Notes: generated by a model from the sequence alone, not told the origin. Shown: positions 43,298 to 58,271, counted from the first letter of the stretch. The stretch is DNA of 64,000 bases from Closterium sp. Naga37s-1 (GCA_947471745.1 CANJKZ010001109.1:620001-684000); one strand, 5' to 3'. A program made the numbers and translations.

Positions 43298-43542
43298 CCT
43301 TGCGCTGGTATGTGAGGGCAAAGTCGATTGATTAAAACAAAGAGATACAAGCTTTTATAATGTACAAGGGAATATGAAGGGTTATAACTAATAACTGTTT
43401 TGCTGTTGCTGTTGCGGTTTGATACAGTGTCGACTCGGGCAACTGCTCAATACCGTAGCGAGTCAGTTGTTTGTCCTTGCTGTCGCGCTGTACTTGTCAG
43501 GTCAAAGGTCGCTAACCTTTGACTTTCGCGTAACCTCCAGCA

Positions 43543-45234
43543 CAGGGCCTCAGATTCGTTTTGGCGTAGGCTGACTGGTCAACCTTGGGAGTGTGTTCAT
43601 GGCTGATCTGTCAGTGTTGTTGTTTAAAAAAAAACTGACTTTTCAGGGTGTATATTAAAAAAAAAAACTGAACGATCAGCGTCACTATTTGGTGAAGACT
43701 GAACCATTTCAAACAAGTTCTGCATTGATATAACAAACGTTTACAGGAAATCTAATTAAACATATCCTCATCCTCTTCATCATCATCACCCTCTTCACTA
43801 TCACTAGAGCCTAAAGAGAGCGCCGCGGCCAGCGACGACCGCCGCCATGCTAGCTTCACGGGCAGACCGCGGCCCGTGAGGCACCATGGCGACGGGGGAA
43901 AGAGACAATCGGCGAGGCGAGGGGAAGGCGAGGCTGCGCGACGAGGGGAATGCGGGACGACTGGAGGCTGCAGGGAACGACGCGGAAGTTTGGCTCTGCG
44001 AGGGGAAAGGAAAGGGAGCAGAAAAGAAATATCTCTATCCTAAATCGTACTTACCTATTGGGCATACTGGTGTGTTGCTGCCGCACTGATGGGCTGCAGA
44101 GGAGAGCTGCAGAGGGATGCGGGTTGAGGAAAATACGGAGAGGAATACGGGAAGCACGAGGGAGTGAAAGCGGAATCGCGGTTCCCTCTATCCCTCGCAA
44201 CTCCCTCTCCCACGCAGCTAACTATCTCCCTCGCAGCTCACTCTCTCCGTCTCAGCCTGATCAAACGGAAACGAGGGAACCAAATGCGGGGGGCGATGAG
44301 GAGTAACGAGAAACAAATGTCTGTAGATTCGTACCTACTAAGATGGCGTTGCTGCTGAGCTGAGCTCACGGGCTGAAAAGGAGTGGGTATTCCCGTCAAG
44401 GAATATGCACGAACGAGAAGTGCAGCTCACGGGCTCACGGATCATCGTACAGCGACGACCAGCTGCGACGCCAGCTTCGCTGGCGAACGCGGCCCGCACG
44501 GCGCCATGGCGACGGGGGGAAAGGGAAGCGTGGCGCAGCGAGGGGAAGGTGAGGCTGCGCGATGAGGGAATGACGCTAGGCGAGAAATACACCTGTAGAG
44601 TAGAAGAAGAACCACTTCTACTCTACAGGTGTCCAGTACAAGTGCCTTGCATCTCCAAGTGGAGGGACGAGAGGGAGGGGCTGCTGCGAGCGATGCAGGC
44701 GCCGAGAGTGGGGAGATGCTCAAAGCGAGAAAAGCGAAGGTGAAGGGAGTGAAGATCCAGGTGGGTGAGAAAGAAGCGGACGGTCTGCGACCAGTGGGGG
44801 TTTCATCTACAGTTGGTACAGGAAAGAAGAATCTCTACCGTATCCTTGAGCCAAGATACCTTCGCGAGAAGACAGCAGTGGAGTGAAAGTTCGTGAATGA
44901 CCATTCCCGAATGCGTTGGCAAGGAATCTTGCCATTTCGGCGTGATTGACGGAGGGACGGTCGAACCGGTGTACCTAGACATCCGGAATTCAGGGCACCT
45001 ACGCTAATCTCCATTACAGGGATTTCAGCCAACCCCTTCGTTACAACTCTGATGAGACAGCGTACACGACAGGAAAAAAGCTGATATTTCAGCACATACA
45101 GATTTAAAAACCCTGAAATTTCAGCAAACACACTTAAAAAAAAGCTGCCACAACAGCCCCACTATTCTCCCACCACTGAAATCACAGCCTTTTTACCCCT
45201 AATCAGCCTTTTTTCGCTGACTTCTGAGGGCCTG
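43543..45234. mobile_element. hAT2, non-autonomous hAT element
   Basis: 1.69 kb with inverted ends CAGGGCCTCAGA and (inverted) CAGGCCCTCAGA, and the 8-bp duplication CTCCAGCA on both sides. It has no transposase. Inside, a GC-rich block of about 110 bp at about 43835-43950 recurs at about 44455-44570 (both contain ggcgacggggg and gaggctgcgcga), and there is a perfect hairpin at 44589-44632. The end sequence is shared with hAT1, which may mobilise it. Short ORFs in it show no recognisable domain. Confidence 0.82.
44589..44632. repeat. Perfect 18-bp stem hairpin within hAT2
   Basis: acacctgtagagtagaag (44589-44606), an 8-nt loop, then its exact reverse complement (44615-44632). No function known. 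Confidence 0.85.
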
Positions 45235-45349
45235 CTCCAGCAGTTGTTAAACATCCGAGGGTTGACTCACCAATGCTTCGATACGTTTCGCTTCGCTTCT
45301 GTCTTGGTGTTTCGACACGACAGAGGCGCTAAATCAATTGTTTCCAACA

Positions 45350-45761
45350 ATGGGCCCACTCACCTGCTACACAAACCCTTTTGTCCCAGTGGCTAGTGGC
45401 TGAGATTCTGACATTCAGTGCGGTGCGATGCGAATCTGACACCAGAGGTTGGCCTGATAACATAGGAACAAGCCCTAAGAGGCTTCTTACTAACCTGTCA
45501 AAATCCTCACCAACTGTACTGCATGACTGCTGCCTACACCCAGTCCCGATTCCCTGGCACTGACGAGTCATGCACTGCTCTCCGGACTTTAGGCACCATT
45601 GCAGGACTGCAGGACTCCAAATCAAGACCCCCCTCACTCTATCAAAGTCACACCCATCCCCTCCCCCTCCAAACCCCTTACTTAGCTATTTTCCAGAAAG
45701 TCCCTGCACTAGACTTCTAAACTAGTTCCTAAAGAACGCATATGTATCCAAGGAGTTCATC
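45350..45761. other. Intergenic, 3' side of the glycosyltransferase gene
   Basis: About 410 bp between the A LTR and the stop codon of the glycosyltransferase gene. It probably includes that gene's 3' UTR. No ORF, RNA gene or repeat recognised. Confidence 0.5.
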
Positions 45762-48700
45762 CTAAAGTAATTTCTCCAGCTGAGTAAGCGCAGCTTTGCG
45801 CAGATCCAGCCACTCCTGCCCCATGTTCCCCCTCCGTTTGTCAAAGTCCTTCCAGCTGTCTAATTCCTCCGTCTCCAACGGGGACCGCCCATCAAAGTTC
45901 ACAATCCGAGGGTGCGGGTAGTACTGATGCAACCTCTGCCGTAACCACAAATTTAGCCCGTATTCATAAGGCATGCGGTGCAGAGTGTTCTCCCTGTACC
46001 AGGTCCCATAATACGCGTTTAGAAACAGGTCCAGATACACCGTCTGCTGCGGGCGCAAGGGGGCCAACTCAATCGCCGAAACCATGTGGCGGAAAGTTGC
46101 GGAGTGCGGTTGAATCAGCATCACTCTGGTAGAGAACATGTCTGGCGGGAAGCGAAGCGGCGGGGCAGCGAATGGGCGAAACTCGCCGAACATGTGGTTA
46201 CAGTTATCCTTGAAGAGCGAAAGCGGGTCGACATAAACAACCCTCCGAAAATCCGTCTGGTTCCAAAGATGCAAAACGACAAACTCCTCCGCAAGCTCCC
46301 TCCTCCCTCTGCCTTCCCATACCGAAATCGGCTCCACCACGCGAACATGCGTGAACAACCGGCGAAGATTCGCGAGTGCTGGTTCGGGAACAGAGGAGAG
46401 CGCGAGGACAAGCGTGTCGTGCCGCGTAAGCAGGAGTAACTCTTCCGTCTGCTCCTCCGCCAGACTGCTGCTGTTGCCGCTGTCTCCTCCTCTGTTCCTG
46501 TTCTGCCGGCGCTGTCCCTGCAGCTGCTGCTCCACCTGAGCAGGATCGTGGTACTTGTCGTACGACATCGCCCACGCGTATGCGTGCTCCACGCTCGCAG
46601 GACCCACCACCGTCGCAAACACCATCTTCCTCGCGCTCCTCGCAGCAACCACAGCAGCATCATCAGCGGTAGCAGCAGCATCCATCTCCTCATCATCCTC
46701 CACCCCCACATCAATTTCTGCTGCCAAGGTAGGTCGTCTCCACATAGACGCTCGCTGAACCTCCACAACCGCTTGCACCTTCTCCCCCTTCTCCCCCTCC
46801 TTCCCCGCCTTTTTCTCCATCTGCTGCCCCTCCTCCTCCCCCACCCCCTTCTCCCACCCTCCCTCTGCCAAATTACCCACCGCTCCCACTTCCCCTCTCC
46901 TCGCTTCCCTCTCCGCTTTCCCCCCGACCCGTCCCCTTTGCGCGTTCTGCATCTGCGCCTCCTCCCCCAGCAGCCCCCTCGAGCGCCCCGCCACGCGCAC
47001 CCACTCGTAGTCCTCCTTATTGGGCAACCCGTTAACCAGCAACGCCTCCACTTTCGCCCTTTCCAGCGGACGCCAGCAATTCGCGAACAACGCCTGCGAC
47101 AACTCGAACCACATCGCCAACCACCTGGTAACCGGCTGCCGCCCCTTCTCCCAACAGCGGTGCGTGCACGCATTCGGCCCCGACACGGGTTTAATCTTCC
47201 CGAACCCTGCCGGCTTCCCCCACGGGCCGCCATAGTGGAGAATCATGACGGGTCCAAGAATCTCGTGTGCGTTTTCCGGGTCGTACCATGGGGGAGGGGG
47301 GTACTGGTCGGGGTACGTCAGCATGGCGTTATAACGGTAGTGGAGGCGGTGCGACGTCGTCTGGTTGGGGTAGTTCGTGAAGAAGGCGTTTAAGAAGCCC
47401 TGGTCGCCGCGATCCACGGAGCCGATCACGTCGATGCTGCGCAGGAGCGCGTCGTATGTGGCCTGGGGGAAGAGAGGGGCGAGAGGGGCGAGAGGGGCGA
47501 GAGGGGCGAGAGGGGAGGAGAGGAGGGAAGGGAAGGGAGAAAGAGAGGGAAAGGGAGGCGGGTGGAGAGAGGGAAGGGGAAGGAGGAACACGAGCATTGT
47601 TAATGAGGAGGAAAACGGCCGAGTCGGCGGATCATGTGAAGGACTGGTGAGGAGAAGATCCTCTGCAGGATTACCACTTTCGTCCTGCAGGATCCTCTTC
47701 AGGATTACCACGCGTTACGCTGCATGGAACCACACAAGCAACGGCAACTGCAACCGAAGAACCGAAACAGCACATCACATCAGTTGATTCACTGTAGATG
47801 GCTCACCAGCGACGGCTTGACAACCATGATACCCGCGTTGAATTGGTTGACCAAGAAGAATCCAGGCGCTCCGGTGATCTCGGGCCGCTCGAAGAAGTGG
47901 TCCACATTCGCGAGCGGCAGGGTATCCACGTCCAAGTACACGACTTTGGCGAACTCCACCATTCGCCAAACGTGAAACTTCGTGAAAAATATCGCCTTGA
48001 ACGGGTTCGGGATCCACTCCACTCGTATAACCGCATCGAAAAAGTCGTGTAGCTGAGGAGGCACTGTAGACATTTCTCCTCCGTCGGCAATCATCAGCAC
48101 GATGTGGTGCGGCGTGCGAGTCGCACGCAACGCCTGCGCGAAAACGATCGCGGATGCGACGAGATTCTTCCCCGTGATCAACGTCACGTAGGCGAAAGAT
48201 GGCCCTCCCGCCAACGCCGCCGTTCCGGCGGAAGAAGCAACACCAGCACTTGCAGAACGTTTTTCTCGATCGTTCTCACGCCCGCCGGACGACCACGGCC
48301 ATAGCCACGCCTGCTGCCGAGCTGCTAAGCGCTTCTTCTCCTCCAGGTGCTCGCACAGCCTGCCGCCGTTGGCCGTTTTCGAGCCCGCTTGTAGGGCGGA
48401 CAGGGCAAGGCGATTCGTGGAAAAGGAAACGGCGGATTTTTCTCCCCCCTGTGCGGAGCATTGCGAGAGGTCGAGCGCGTCGGAGTCGTAGGCGGAGAGC
48501 ATGGGCGGAACGCGGCAATGCTGGGCATGGGGGGAACGGGGAGCGGGAAAGACGGGAAGCGGGGAGGGGAAGGGGGGTGAGGTGAGGGTGTGGTGAGGGA
48601 GGGGTAGGTGGAACGAGTGGTAAGTCAAGGAGTTGAATGGGAAGCCTCGGTGGGTGGAGGGGAGGGGGGGGGGGGGGGGGGGGGGGGGTGGGGGGGGGGT

Positions 48701-49056
48701 GGGGGGGGGTGATGACTGGAGCAAAAGTAAGGAGGGGAGGAGGAGGGGGATAAAGAAGAAACGGAGTGTACAGAAGCCCGCTGTTGTAAGTGCACTTTTA
48801 TTAGGTTGCACTAAGAATTCCAGTCCCACACGGACGATATGACTCCACTGGCCTCGCTGCTCACCTCGCCCAGCATCGTCGCGAGCTGTTCACTCGAGTT
48901 GACATCAGACGACCAGATTAGGGCTACGTCCACGGTCAGCGGCAGCAGCAGCAGCAGCGGCAGCGCCATCACCGCTGCCACCGTCGCGAGCCGGCTTCTG
49001 TGCCAGCCTTGCCATCCCACGCCGAGAACCACGCGAGATGTGAGAGTCTTTGCCAT
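45762..49056 (-). CDS. Glycosyltransferase family 8 protein (type II membrane), 3 exons, about 879 aa
   Basis: Inferred exons: 49056-48832, 48520-47807 and 47462-45762, all in phase 0. Exon 1 (75 aa) is basic then hydrophobic (about residues 20-45), a signal anchor for Golgi-type membranes. Exon 2 and the start of exon 3 form a GT8 domain: AYVTLITGKN, YLDVDTLPL with the metal-binding DxD, FNAGIMVVKPS, GDQGFLNAFF and ILHYGGPWGKP. This is the glycogenin/GUX/PGSIP fold using a nucleotide sugar. After a charged Lys/Glu-rich linker, exon 3 has a second GT8-like half: VVYVDPLSLF where DxD would be, TRVMLIQPHS, and QTVYLDLFLNAYYGTW. Family call is firm; substrate unknown. Intron 1 is the least certain boundary: its donor GTGTGG is weak. 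Transcribed divergently from FABG. Confidence 0.75.
48664..48709. repeat. Long G tract in intron 1 of the glycosyltransferase gene
   Basis: G25-T-G10-T-G9 on the plus strand, so C-rich in the transcript, between exon 1 and the exon 2 acceptor. The sequence up to the acceptor is strongly pyrimidine-rich in the sense strand. Could form G-quadruplexes in DNA. Run length is error-prone in sequencing. Confidence 0.85.
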
Positions 49057-49611
49057 GGGAGTCAGAGTAAGTGAAGAACCAAAGAGTTAGTAGGCAGAGT
49101 AGTATCTAAAGATTTCTGAGCACACGCGTTTTCACGCCTGCCTTCCACCAAGCCTGCCCGAAGGCTTTCCGATATGGGCCTTGGCTTATAGCTATGGCTG
49201 TAAATCTGGTTGCAACACGATGCAATCCCTTGTTGAGGGATTCTTCTGTACGATTCGCGCTCGTTTGAGTGAAGAAAGCCCACTATCGGAGACATGTGGG
49301 AAGCACATGAAGTGCCTGCATAGTGTGAAGAACAGGGGAGTCAAGGATTTCAGGGTGGTACACTCGCCGTCCAGTCCAACGAAAGCAGCCTGTTTACAGG
49401 CTAGTACAACTCCCTTACGCTCAACTTCGTTTCGTCACGGTGCAAAACGGTAAACCTTGAGAACCGCTTCCCACTGTGTGCAAACGTCCTGAGCCACGAT
49501 ACAAGAGCTGTAAATTCGCGACAAATGTGCGAGAATTGCGCAACCTGACGTCGTAAACGAGCTAGCATTCTTCCCTTGTACGAACGTAACGCGCTCCGAG
49601 CGGCGCACTGC

Positions 49612-49665
49612 TGGCTTTTTGGCAGAACTGCTTCGCGCACTGCTTCGCGTTCTGCCAAAAAGCCA
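49612..49665. repeat. 17-bp stem hairpin in the intergenic region
   Basis: tggctttttggcagaac (49612-49628) pairs perfectly with 49649-49665. The 20-nt loop contains two tgcttcgcg units. Confidence 0.85.
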
Positions 49666-49744
49666 CATGGCGGGACCACTGCTGGCTTTTTGAGCAAGCA
49701 CGCGAAGGGGGTGGTACAATTGCAGGCAGCGGTCCCGCCATGTG
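49664..49744. repeat. Second inverted repeat, adjacent hairpin
   Basis: cacatggcgggaccactgc (49664-49682) pairs with 49726-49744 with a single mismatch. It shares two bases with the preceding hairpin arm. The loop holds another ctggctttttgagcaag, echoing the first stem. Confidence 0.8.
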
Positions 49745-51297
49745 TCGTTCTGGCTGAGGGGATGGGATGGGAAGTGATACAGATAGCTTCCTCCTCGCCT
49801 CTCCTCGCCTTCCATAATCTTTATTCGCCCTGCCCCACCACACTCGGCCGGGTCACCCACCAGTGCTTGGCTGGCAACCAGCATCCTTCCTGCAGCTCGG
49901 CTGGAATCGAAATTGCGCTTCGGACAGAATTTAACCGCTTCGCCTACATCTCGCAGGCCCCTGTGATTCGTCGATGCCCTGCTTAGTCGTTCATCTGGTT
50001 GGTTTGGTCTGGTTCGGAAGTGTCAGACTTGGCTTGGTCAAGGCACAGATACTGCCATTACAGTACAAAGCAGTCTATAGCGTGAAATGTCAGTAAATTG
50101 AAGACATGTACTTAAACACTAACCTTATTGCTTTGTATCAATGTTCAGTACTCTACCTTGATAATACACATTATAGAAAAAACAACAAGAACAAAATAAA
50201 ACCAAACAATTTAGGCAGTCAAATGATCAAGTCGATTTTTTATTCAAGATGTTAGCGGAAAATGAATATTTGGAATCTTGTCAAATACCGACCATAGACT
50301 TCCGAGGTCCTGGCCTTGCTAGAGTTGAATGTTTTCCACCCATGTTGTATAATACATTTTTACAGTCGAACACTCCGCATTGCAACTCGTAACACGATTG
50401 AAAAGCCAAATAGGGTTGTAACGCAGATGCAATCAAGCAGATCTAGCAGTTCAGATGGGCACCTGTCAATTTGAAATATCGTGGATCTGGGGCATGTGCG
50501 AATCTCCGCCACGACATTTTGATTGGAAGTTGCATGCCTAAAACTTTTTAGATTGGAAGTTGAGAGTGACATGCTGGACCGGACGGAAAACACCCCAGAT
50601 AAGTCAGCCAGGTCAGCGGGACATGTGGCATCCGCAGCACTTTCCGCCACGTGGACGCTACTACGTTTTTCTCACCTTTCAGCTTCTGGATGGTCGCTTT
50701 CACCTGAGAATCTGGCGAGAAGTTTACGAACGGCACGAGAATCCCAAGGAGGTTTCCCGCATCGCTTCTACATTCGTCAACGGCGGATATCTCAAGAAAC
50801 GCTTTGCGAAATCGGTTTCAACTCCTTCGCGAAGTCACCCGCGAACCGCTCCCTGATTTTTGTCATGCGATTTGACCCTCTACTTCCTCATACGGCCGAT
50901 CCTTGTTCACTCCTACTCATGTCTCTTTTGCCCCTTGTACGCACCTGATCAGAAGTGCTCCTCAAGGCGTGTCACCTCGAACGTTCAAAGGGACTTGTTC
51001 AAACACGCACCGTACTAAACCAAACTGTTTTTCATTCTAAATGTACTGTACCACAGCCAATCCCCAGAAATTCGAAATTCGAACAGCTGGTTACCACCCG
51101 AGGTGACACGCCCTCAACCCCAGACTCCAGATCTGACCAGCTGAAATCCATTTCTTCTCCTCAATTTCATTTCCGTTCTTTCCTGCAAATCTTTCATAAG
51201 CTGACTTGCTTGCTCTTTGCTGACCAGCCTAAGCAAGAGACAGTAAGGAATCTGCTCCCAGCATCTGCTACCCTTCCATCTGCTGAAACCAGAGGAA

Positions 51298-54571
<3,274 letters not shown>

Positions 54572-55009
54572 TTGGGATTGCAGGCTCGATATCTTTAGGT
54601 TGTGTGTGAGGTCTGGAGTTGTGTGATCCACTTTGATCTGGGCAAATATGTGAAATCGTATGTTGTAGGCCACTGTCCTGCTGCTGCAGTGCCAGAGTTG
54701 TGCTAGCACATAACCAAGACATGATTCTTGCGCTTGAAGCAAACAGATAATGCCCTGCCAAACAGATGGTAATCCTCAAATGGCAGGTGCAATCGTACCA
54801 GATACTACTGTAGTTACCCAGATATATACCCCACTAAAGTGGAATACAGTACAAGAAAGGGACAATAACAATAAAGTCAGAGAGCATTACAAGTGCAATT
54901 GAGTGAGCGAGCGAGAATTGAACTATCTAAGCAACAAGTACATTGTGCGAAGGCATGAGCAAAGAATATATAGCGAAGCCTAGAGTGGTACCCGTAATAC
55001 CCCGGATAT
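54572..55009. other. Intergenic, 3' side of FABG
   Basis: About 440 bp between the FABG stop and the D LTR, probably including the FABG 3' UTR. No ORF or repeat recognised. Confidence 0.5.
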
Positions 55010-55459
55010 TGTTGGGCTGAGAAAAGCCCTTAGAATCTTTGCAGGACTAAATTCTGAGTAGAACAATGTAATAGCGGAAGCGTTTAATGAAAGGTTTGTG
55101 AACCACCCTGCGCTGGTATGTGGGGGCAAAGTAGATTGATTAAAACAAAGGGATACAAGCTTTTATAAGAGTACAAGGGAATATGAACAGTTACCGTATA
55201 ACTAATAACTGTTTTGCTGTTGCTGTTGCGGTTCGATACAGTGACGACTCGGGCAACTGTTCAATAACGAGTCAGTTGTTTGTCCTTGCTGTCGCACTGT
55301 ACTTGTCAGGTCAAAGATCGCTGACCTTTGACTTTCGCGTAACCTCCAGCAGTTGCTCAACCTCCGAGGGTTGACTCGCCAATGCTTCGATATGTTCTGC
55401 TTCGCTTATGACTTAGTGTTTCGACACGACAGAGGCGTTTAAGTTACTTGTTTCCAACA
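55010..55459 (-). repeat. D 3' LTR (450 bp)
   Basis: Ends TGTTGG and CCAACA. It matches the three-piece LTR of A. The purine-rich complement of ctccccttcgcttctgg follows at 55460. Confidence 0.92.
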
Positions 55460-55604
55460 CTCCCCTTCGCTTCTGGAGTGTCGCTACTGGTGACGTGGCT
55501 CTGTCCAGTCAGCAGCATGCAGTACTCGAACTTCTGCTTTCCGAGCTTCTTGGTCAAGTAATCAGCTGCCATCTCGGACGTGGGGCAGTAGGATAATTCG
55601 AGTC
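55460..55604 (-). pseudogene. D pol, C-terminal tail of RNase H
   Basis: Encodes LELSYCPTSEMAADYL, TKKLGKQKFEYC and a short tail, the usual copia C-terminus. Joined across E3 it continues the frame EIEKGRL at 63286, using the codon shared through GAGTC. Disrupted by E3. Confidence 0.85.
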
Positions 55605-55755
55605 TCTTAAGATAGGCTAGGAGACAAGTGTCGAGAGTAATGTTTGAGTAAGGAGGGACAAGGAGATACAAATGTTGACCTAAAGTGTTGTACCCTTTAG
55701 AGGGCAACTCACAGTAGCCTATCTAACAATATATAGAATATATAAACATTTGACA
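55605..55755 (-). repeat. E3 3' LTR (151 bp)
   Basis: Plus strand from tcttaagatagg to catttgaca. Followed at 55756 by caccccataggct, the complement of the polypurine tract. The E3 3' UTR occupies 55756-55962. Confidence 0.9.
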
Positions 55756-55962
55756 CACCCCCATAGGCTAAGTGAGGGGCATCAAAACAACCAACGGAAA
55801 CAAGGGGTCACAAGACCAGTCAAGAACAAGCATAAAAAAAAACAAAGCTCAGGGTGGCGCTCAGAGTCACCACACACTCCGAGCACAAGCAAGTGGCCAC
55901 AAGGCCAGTTCAAGAGTTTACTAGTATATATAGAAGCACAACAAGTAGAGCAAACAGCAAGT

Positions 55963-58237
55963 CTACAGCAACCGAGGGCCTACCTCAACAAGCCCCAACT
56001 GCACACAGAACCTGTGGTGGTCACCAGGCGCCAAGGCCTTGGTGAAGACGTCGGCAGTGTTGGCCTGTGAGGCCACAAAGTCCAAACGTGCCTGACCGCG
56101 TCGCTGCAACTCTCGCAGGAGGAAGTACCTCACGTCAATATGCTTCACTCTGCTCTCCAGTCGAGGCTCTCGACACAGGAGGATCATGGCCTTGTTGTCA
56201 GCGTACAAGGTCGGTGCAGAGCGAGGCCGCTCACCAAGGTCGGCGAGCAAGAAGGTCAACCAGCGAAGCTCCTGTGCCGCCATGGCACCAGCGTAGATCT
56301 CTGCCTCTGCACTGGAAGTAGCCACAGACGACGACCGTGTAGACCTCCACGACACAGCACCAGCTCCCAGACTGAAGCAGTAACCCTGAGTCGAACGCTG
56401 AGTCTCCACGTCGTCAGCGTAGGAAGAGTCGCAGTGACCAGTCAACGCCACTGGCTGAGTCCCTCCAAGCACAAGCCCCATGCCTGATGTAGTCGCCAGG
56501 TACTTCGCCACCCTCACAGCAGCTGTCCAGTGGACAGGGCGGTGTCTCCCAGTCGCAACAAAGCGAGAAAGGATGCTGAGTGGAAAGGCGAGGTCCGGTC
56601 GAGTACAAGTCATCAGGTACATGAGGCAGCCCACCAGCTCTGCGTAGGGTCCACTGGACTCAAAGGGCTCGTCAGGAAAGGGGCCCGTGAGTCTGTGGTC
56701 AACAGCAAGAGGAGTGGGCTGTGTGGTGGAGAACTGGAAGTCGAACCGCCGAAGGATCTGCTGCACCATGTGTGACTGCGTCAGTGTGATGGTGCGAGCG
56801 GCTCTGTCCCGGGTGATCTGCAGGCCAAGGTAGCGCTGCAGCTCACCCAGGTCAGTGCACTTGTGTCTCTTCTGCAGTTCGGACTTCACCTGAGCCAGGG
56901 CTGCCCTGTCTGCTGTAGCAAACACCAAGTCGTCGACATAGACAAGGATAAAGAAAGGAGTAGAACCCGCTCGAACAAACAGCGACGGGTCGGCGGAGGA
57001 CGGGCTGAACCCAAGGTCACGAAGCGTGGAGCGAAGAGTGTCGTGCCACTCACGGGGCGACTGGCGGAGACCGTAGACTGGTCGCCTCAGGCTCCACTGG
57101 GTCCCAGGTGGGAAGGTGTCAGTGAAGCCAGGAGGACGGCGCAGCCAGATCTCCTCGTGTAGTCGGCCCTGGAGGAACGCAGTGGAGAAGTCGAGGGAGT
57201 GCAGCTCGTAGTCTCGCTGCGCTGCTATGTGGAGTAACACCCGAAGAGTAGTCATCTTCGGGGTCGGGGCGAAGGTCTGGAAGAAGTCAACTCCCTCACG
57301 CTGACTGAAGCCCCTAGCCACGTAGCGCGCCTTGAACACCGGCGGTGCTCCAGGCGGCCGCTTCACCTTGAAGAGCCACATGCCATCGACTACGTTCGCC
57401 CTGGGAGGGGGAACTGCGTCGACGTAGGTGCCTGTGGATCTCCAAGACGCCAACTCTGAGTCCATAGCCGCTTTCCACTGAGAGGCCCACGCCCCTGACA
57501 CTGCCTCGCGGTAAGTGCGAGGAGTCGGTATGTCAAGGGCGTCGGGGTCTCCCTCAGGGGAGAGCAGCATGGCACACACAGAGGGAGAAGCGGCTGCCCA
57601 GTACTCCAGCTCAGACTCTCTGTCCTCTAGGACGTCACAGCCAAGGGCAAACCCACCCCCGACGGACAGAGGACGGTAGGGAGGAGCTGGCACCACACGG
57701 GTGGCGTAGTCAAGGTGGCTGGCGGCAGCAAACTCAGCGACAGCGGCAGTAAGAGCCGAGGCAGACGACGGAGGGAAACGAGAGTCGGTGACAAGAGTGG
57801 CGAGGACACGTGCGGCAACAGGACGAACAACGCGGTAATAGTCAGAGATAGGAGTGGGGAGGGCTGGTAGGGAGGACGGAGGAGGAGACGGGAGAACGGA
57901 CACAGGAGAAGGAGAACGACGACGAGACGAACAAAGGAGGGCAGTGTGGAGGTCAGTAACAGGGGACGAGTGACGAGCACGCGGAGGACAACGAGTGATC
58001 AGGTCGCGACGGACAGAGGGAGGAGGAGAAGACCAGACCGCCGGACGGTCGTCAGGAGGAGGCAACGGAGGAACAAACACAGGAGGAGACTGGGAGCGGA
58101 CAGGAGGAGAGGAGGAAAGGCCAAGGGCCCGCAGGCCACTCACAGGTGGGAACAACCGCCGCTCCAGAGGAAGCTGCGGTGGCGGCTGCGGCCGCTGCTG
58201 CTGCGGCTGCGGCTGCTGCTGCTGCGGCTGCGGCTGC

Positions 58238-58271
<34 letters not shown>

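Larger units (their letters stand above)
27930..45349 (-). mobile_element. Copia element A: 5' half (gag, 5' UTR, 5' LTR) with four nested insertions
   Basis: Minus-strand copia element of which gag, a short 5' UTR and the 450-bp 5' LTR remain. Three elements are inserted directly in it: pogo-like P in the 5' UTR (29572-39067), hAT1 (39216-43297) and hAT2 (43543-45234) in the LTR. Copia F sits inside P. Each of the four has its own flanking duplication (TA, CCTTGCGC, CTCCAGCA, CTCCG). Taking these out leaves LTR, primer site, about 60 nt of leader and gag in the correct order. The 3' half was lost at the junction with B. Confidence 0.85.
39112..45349 (-). repeat. A 5' LTR (about 450 bp) in three pieces, split by hAT1 and hAT2
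   Basis: Pieces 39112-39215, 43306-43542 and 45243-45349 add up to 448 bp. In order they match the uninterrupted D LTR at 55010-55459, with ends TGTTGG and CCAACA. Breakpoints carry 8-bp duplications CCTTGCGC (39208-39215, 43298-43305) and CTCCAGCA (43535-43542, 45235-45242). Confidence 0.92.
49057..51297. promoter_or_regulatory. Shared upstream region between the divergent glycosyltransferase and FABG genes
   Basis: 2.24 kb between the two start codons. It must contain both promoters and 5' UTRs, but no clear TATA box or conserved element can be assigned. Strong inverted repeats lie at 49612-49744. The stretch 50040-50360 is AT-rich. A 12-bp direct repeat (gattggaagttg) occurs at about 50521 and 50551. 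No convincing ORF or RNA gene. Confidence 0.5.

Noticed and set aside
46548..47393. 281-codon plus-strand ORF opposite the glycosyltransferase gene
   Set aside because: Antisense of exon 3; low-complexity His/Pro/Leu composition and no recognisable domain.
50523..50948. 141-codon ORF between the two host genes
   Set aside because: No recognisable domain, overlapping ORFs in other frames and no splice or start context. Treated as intergenic.
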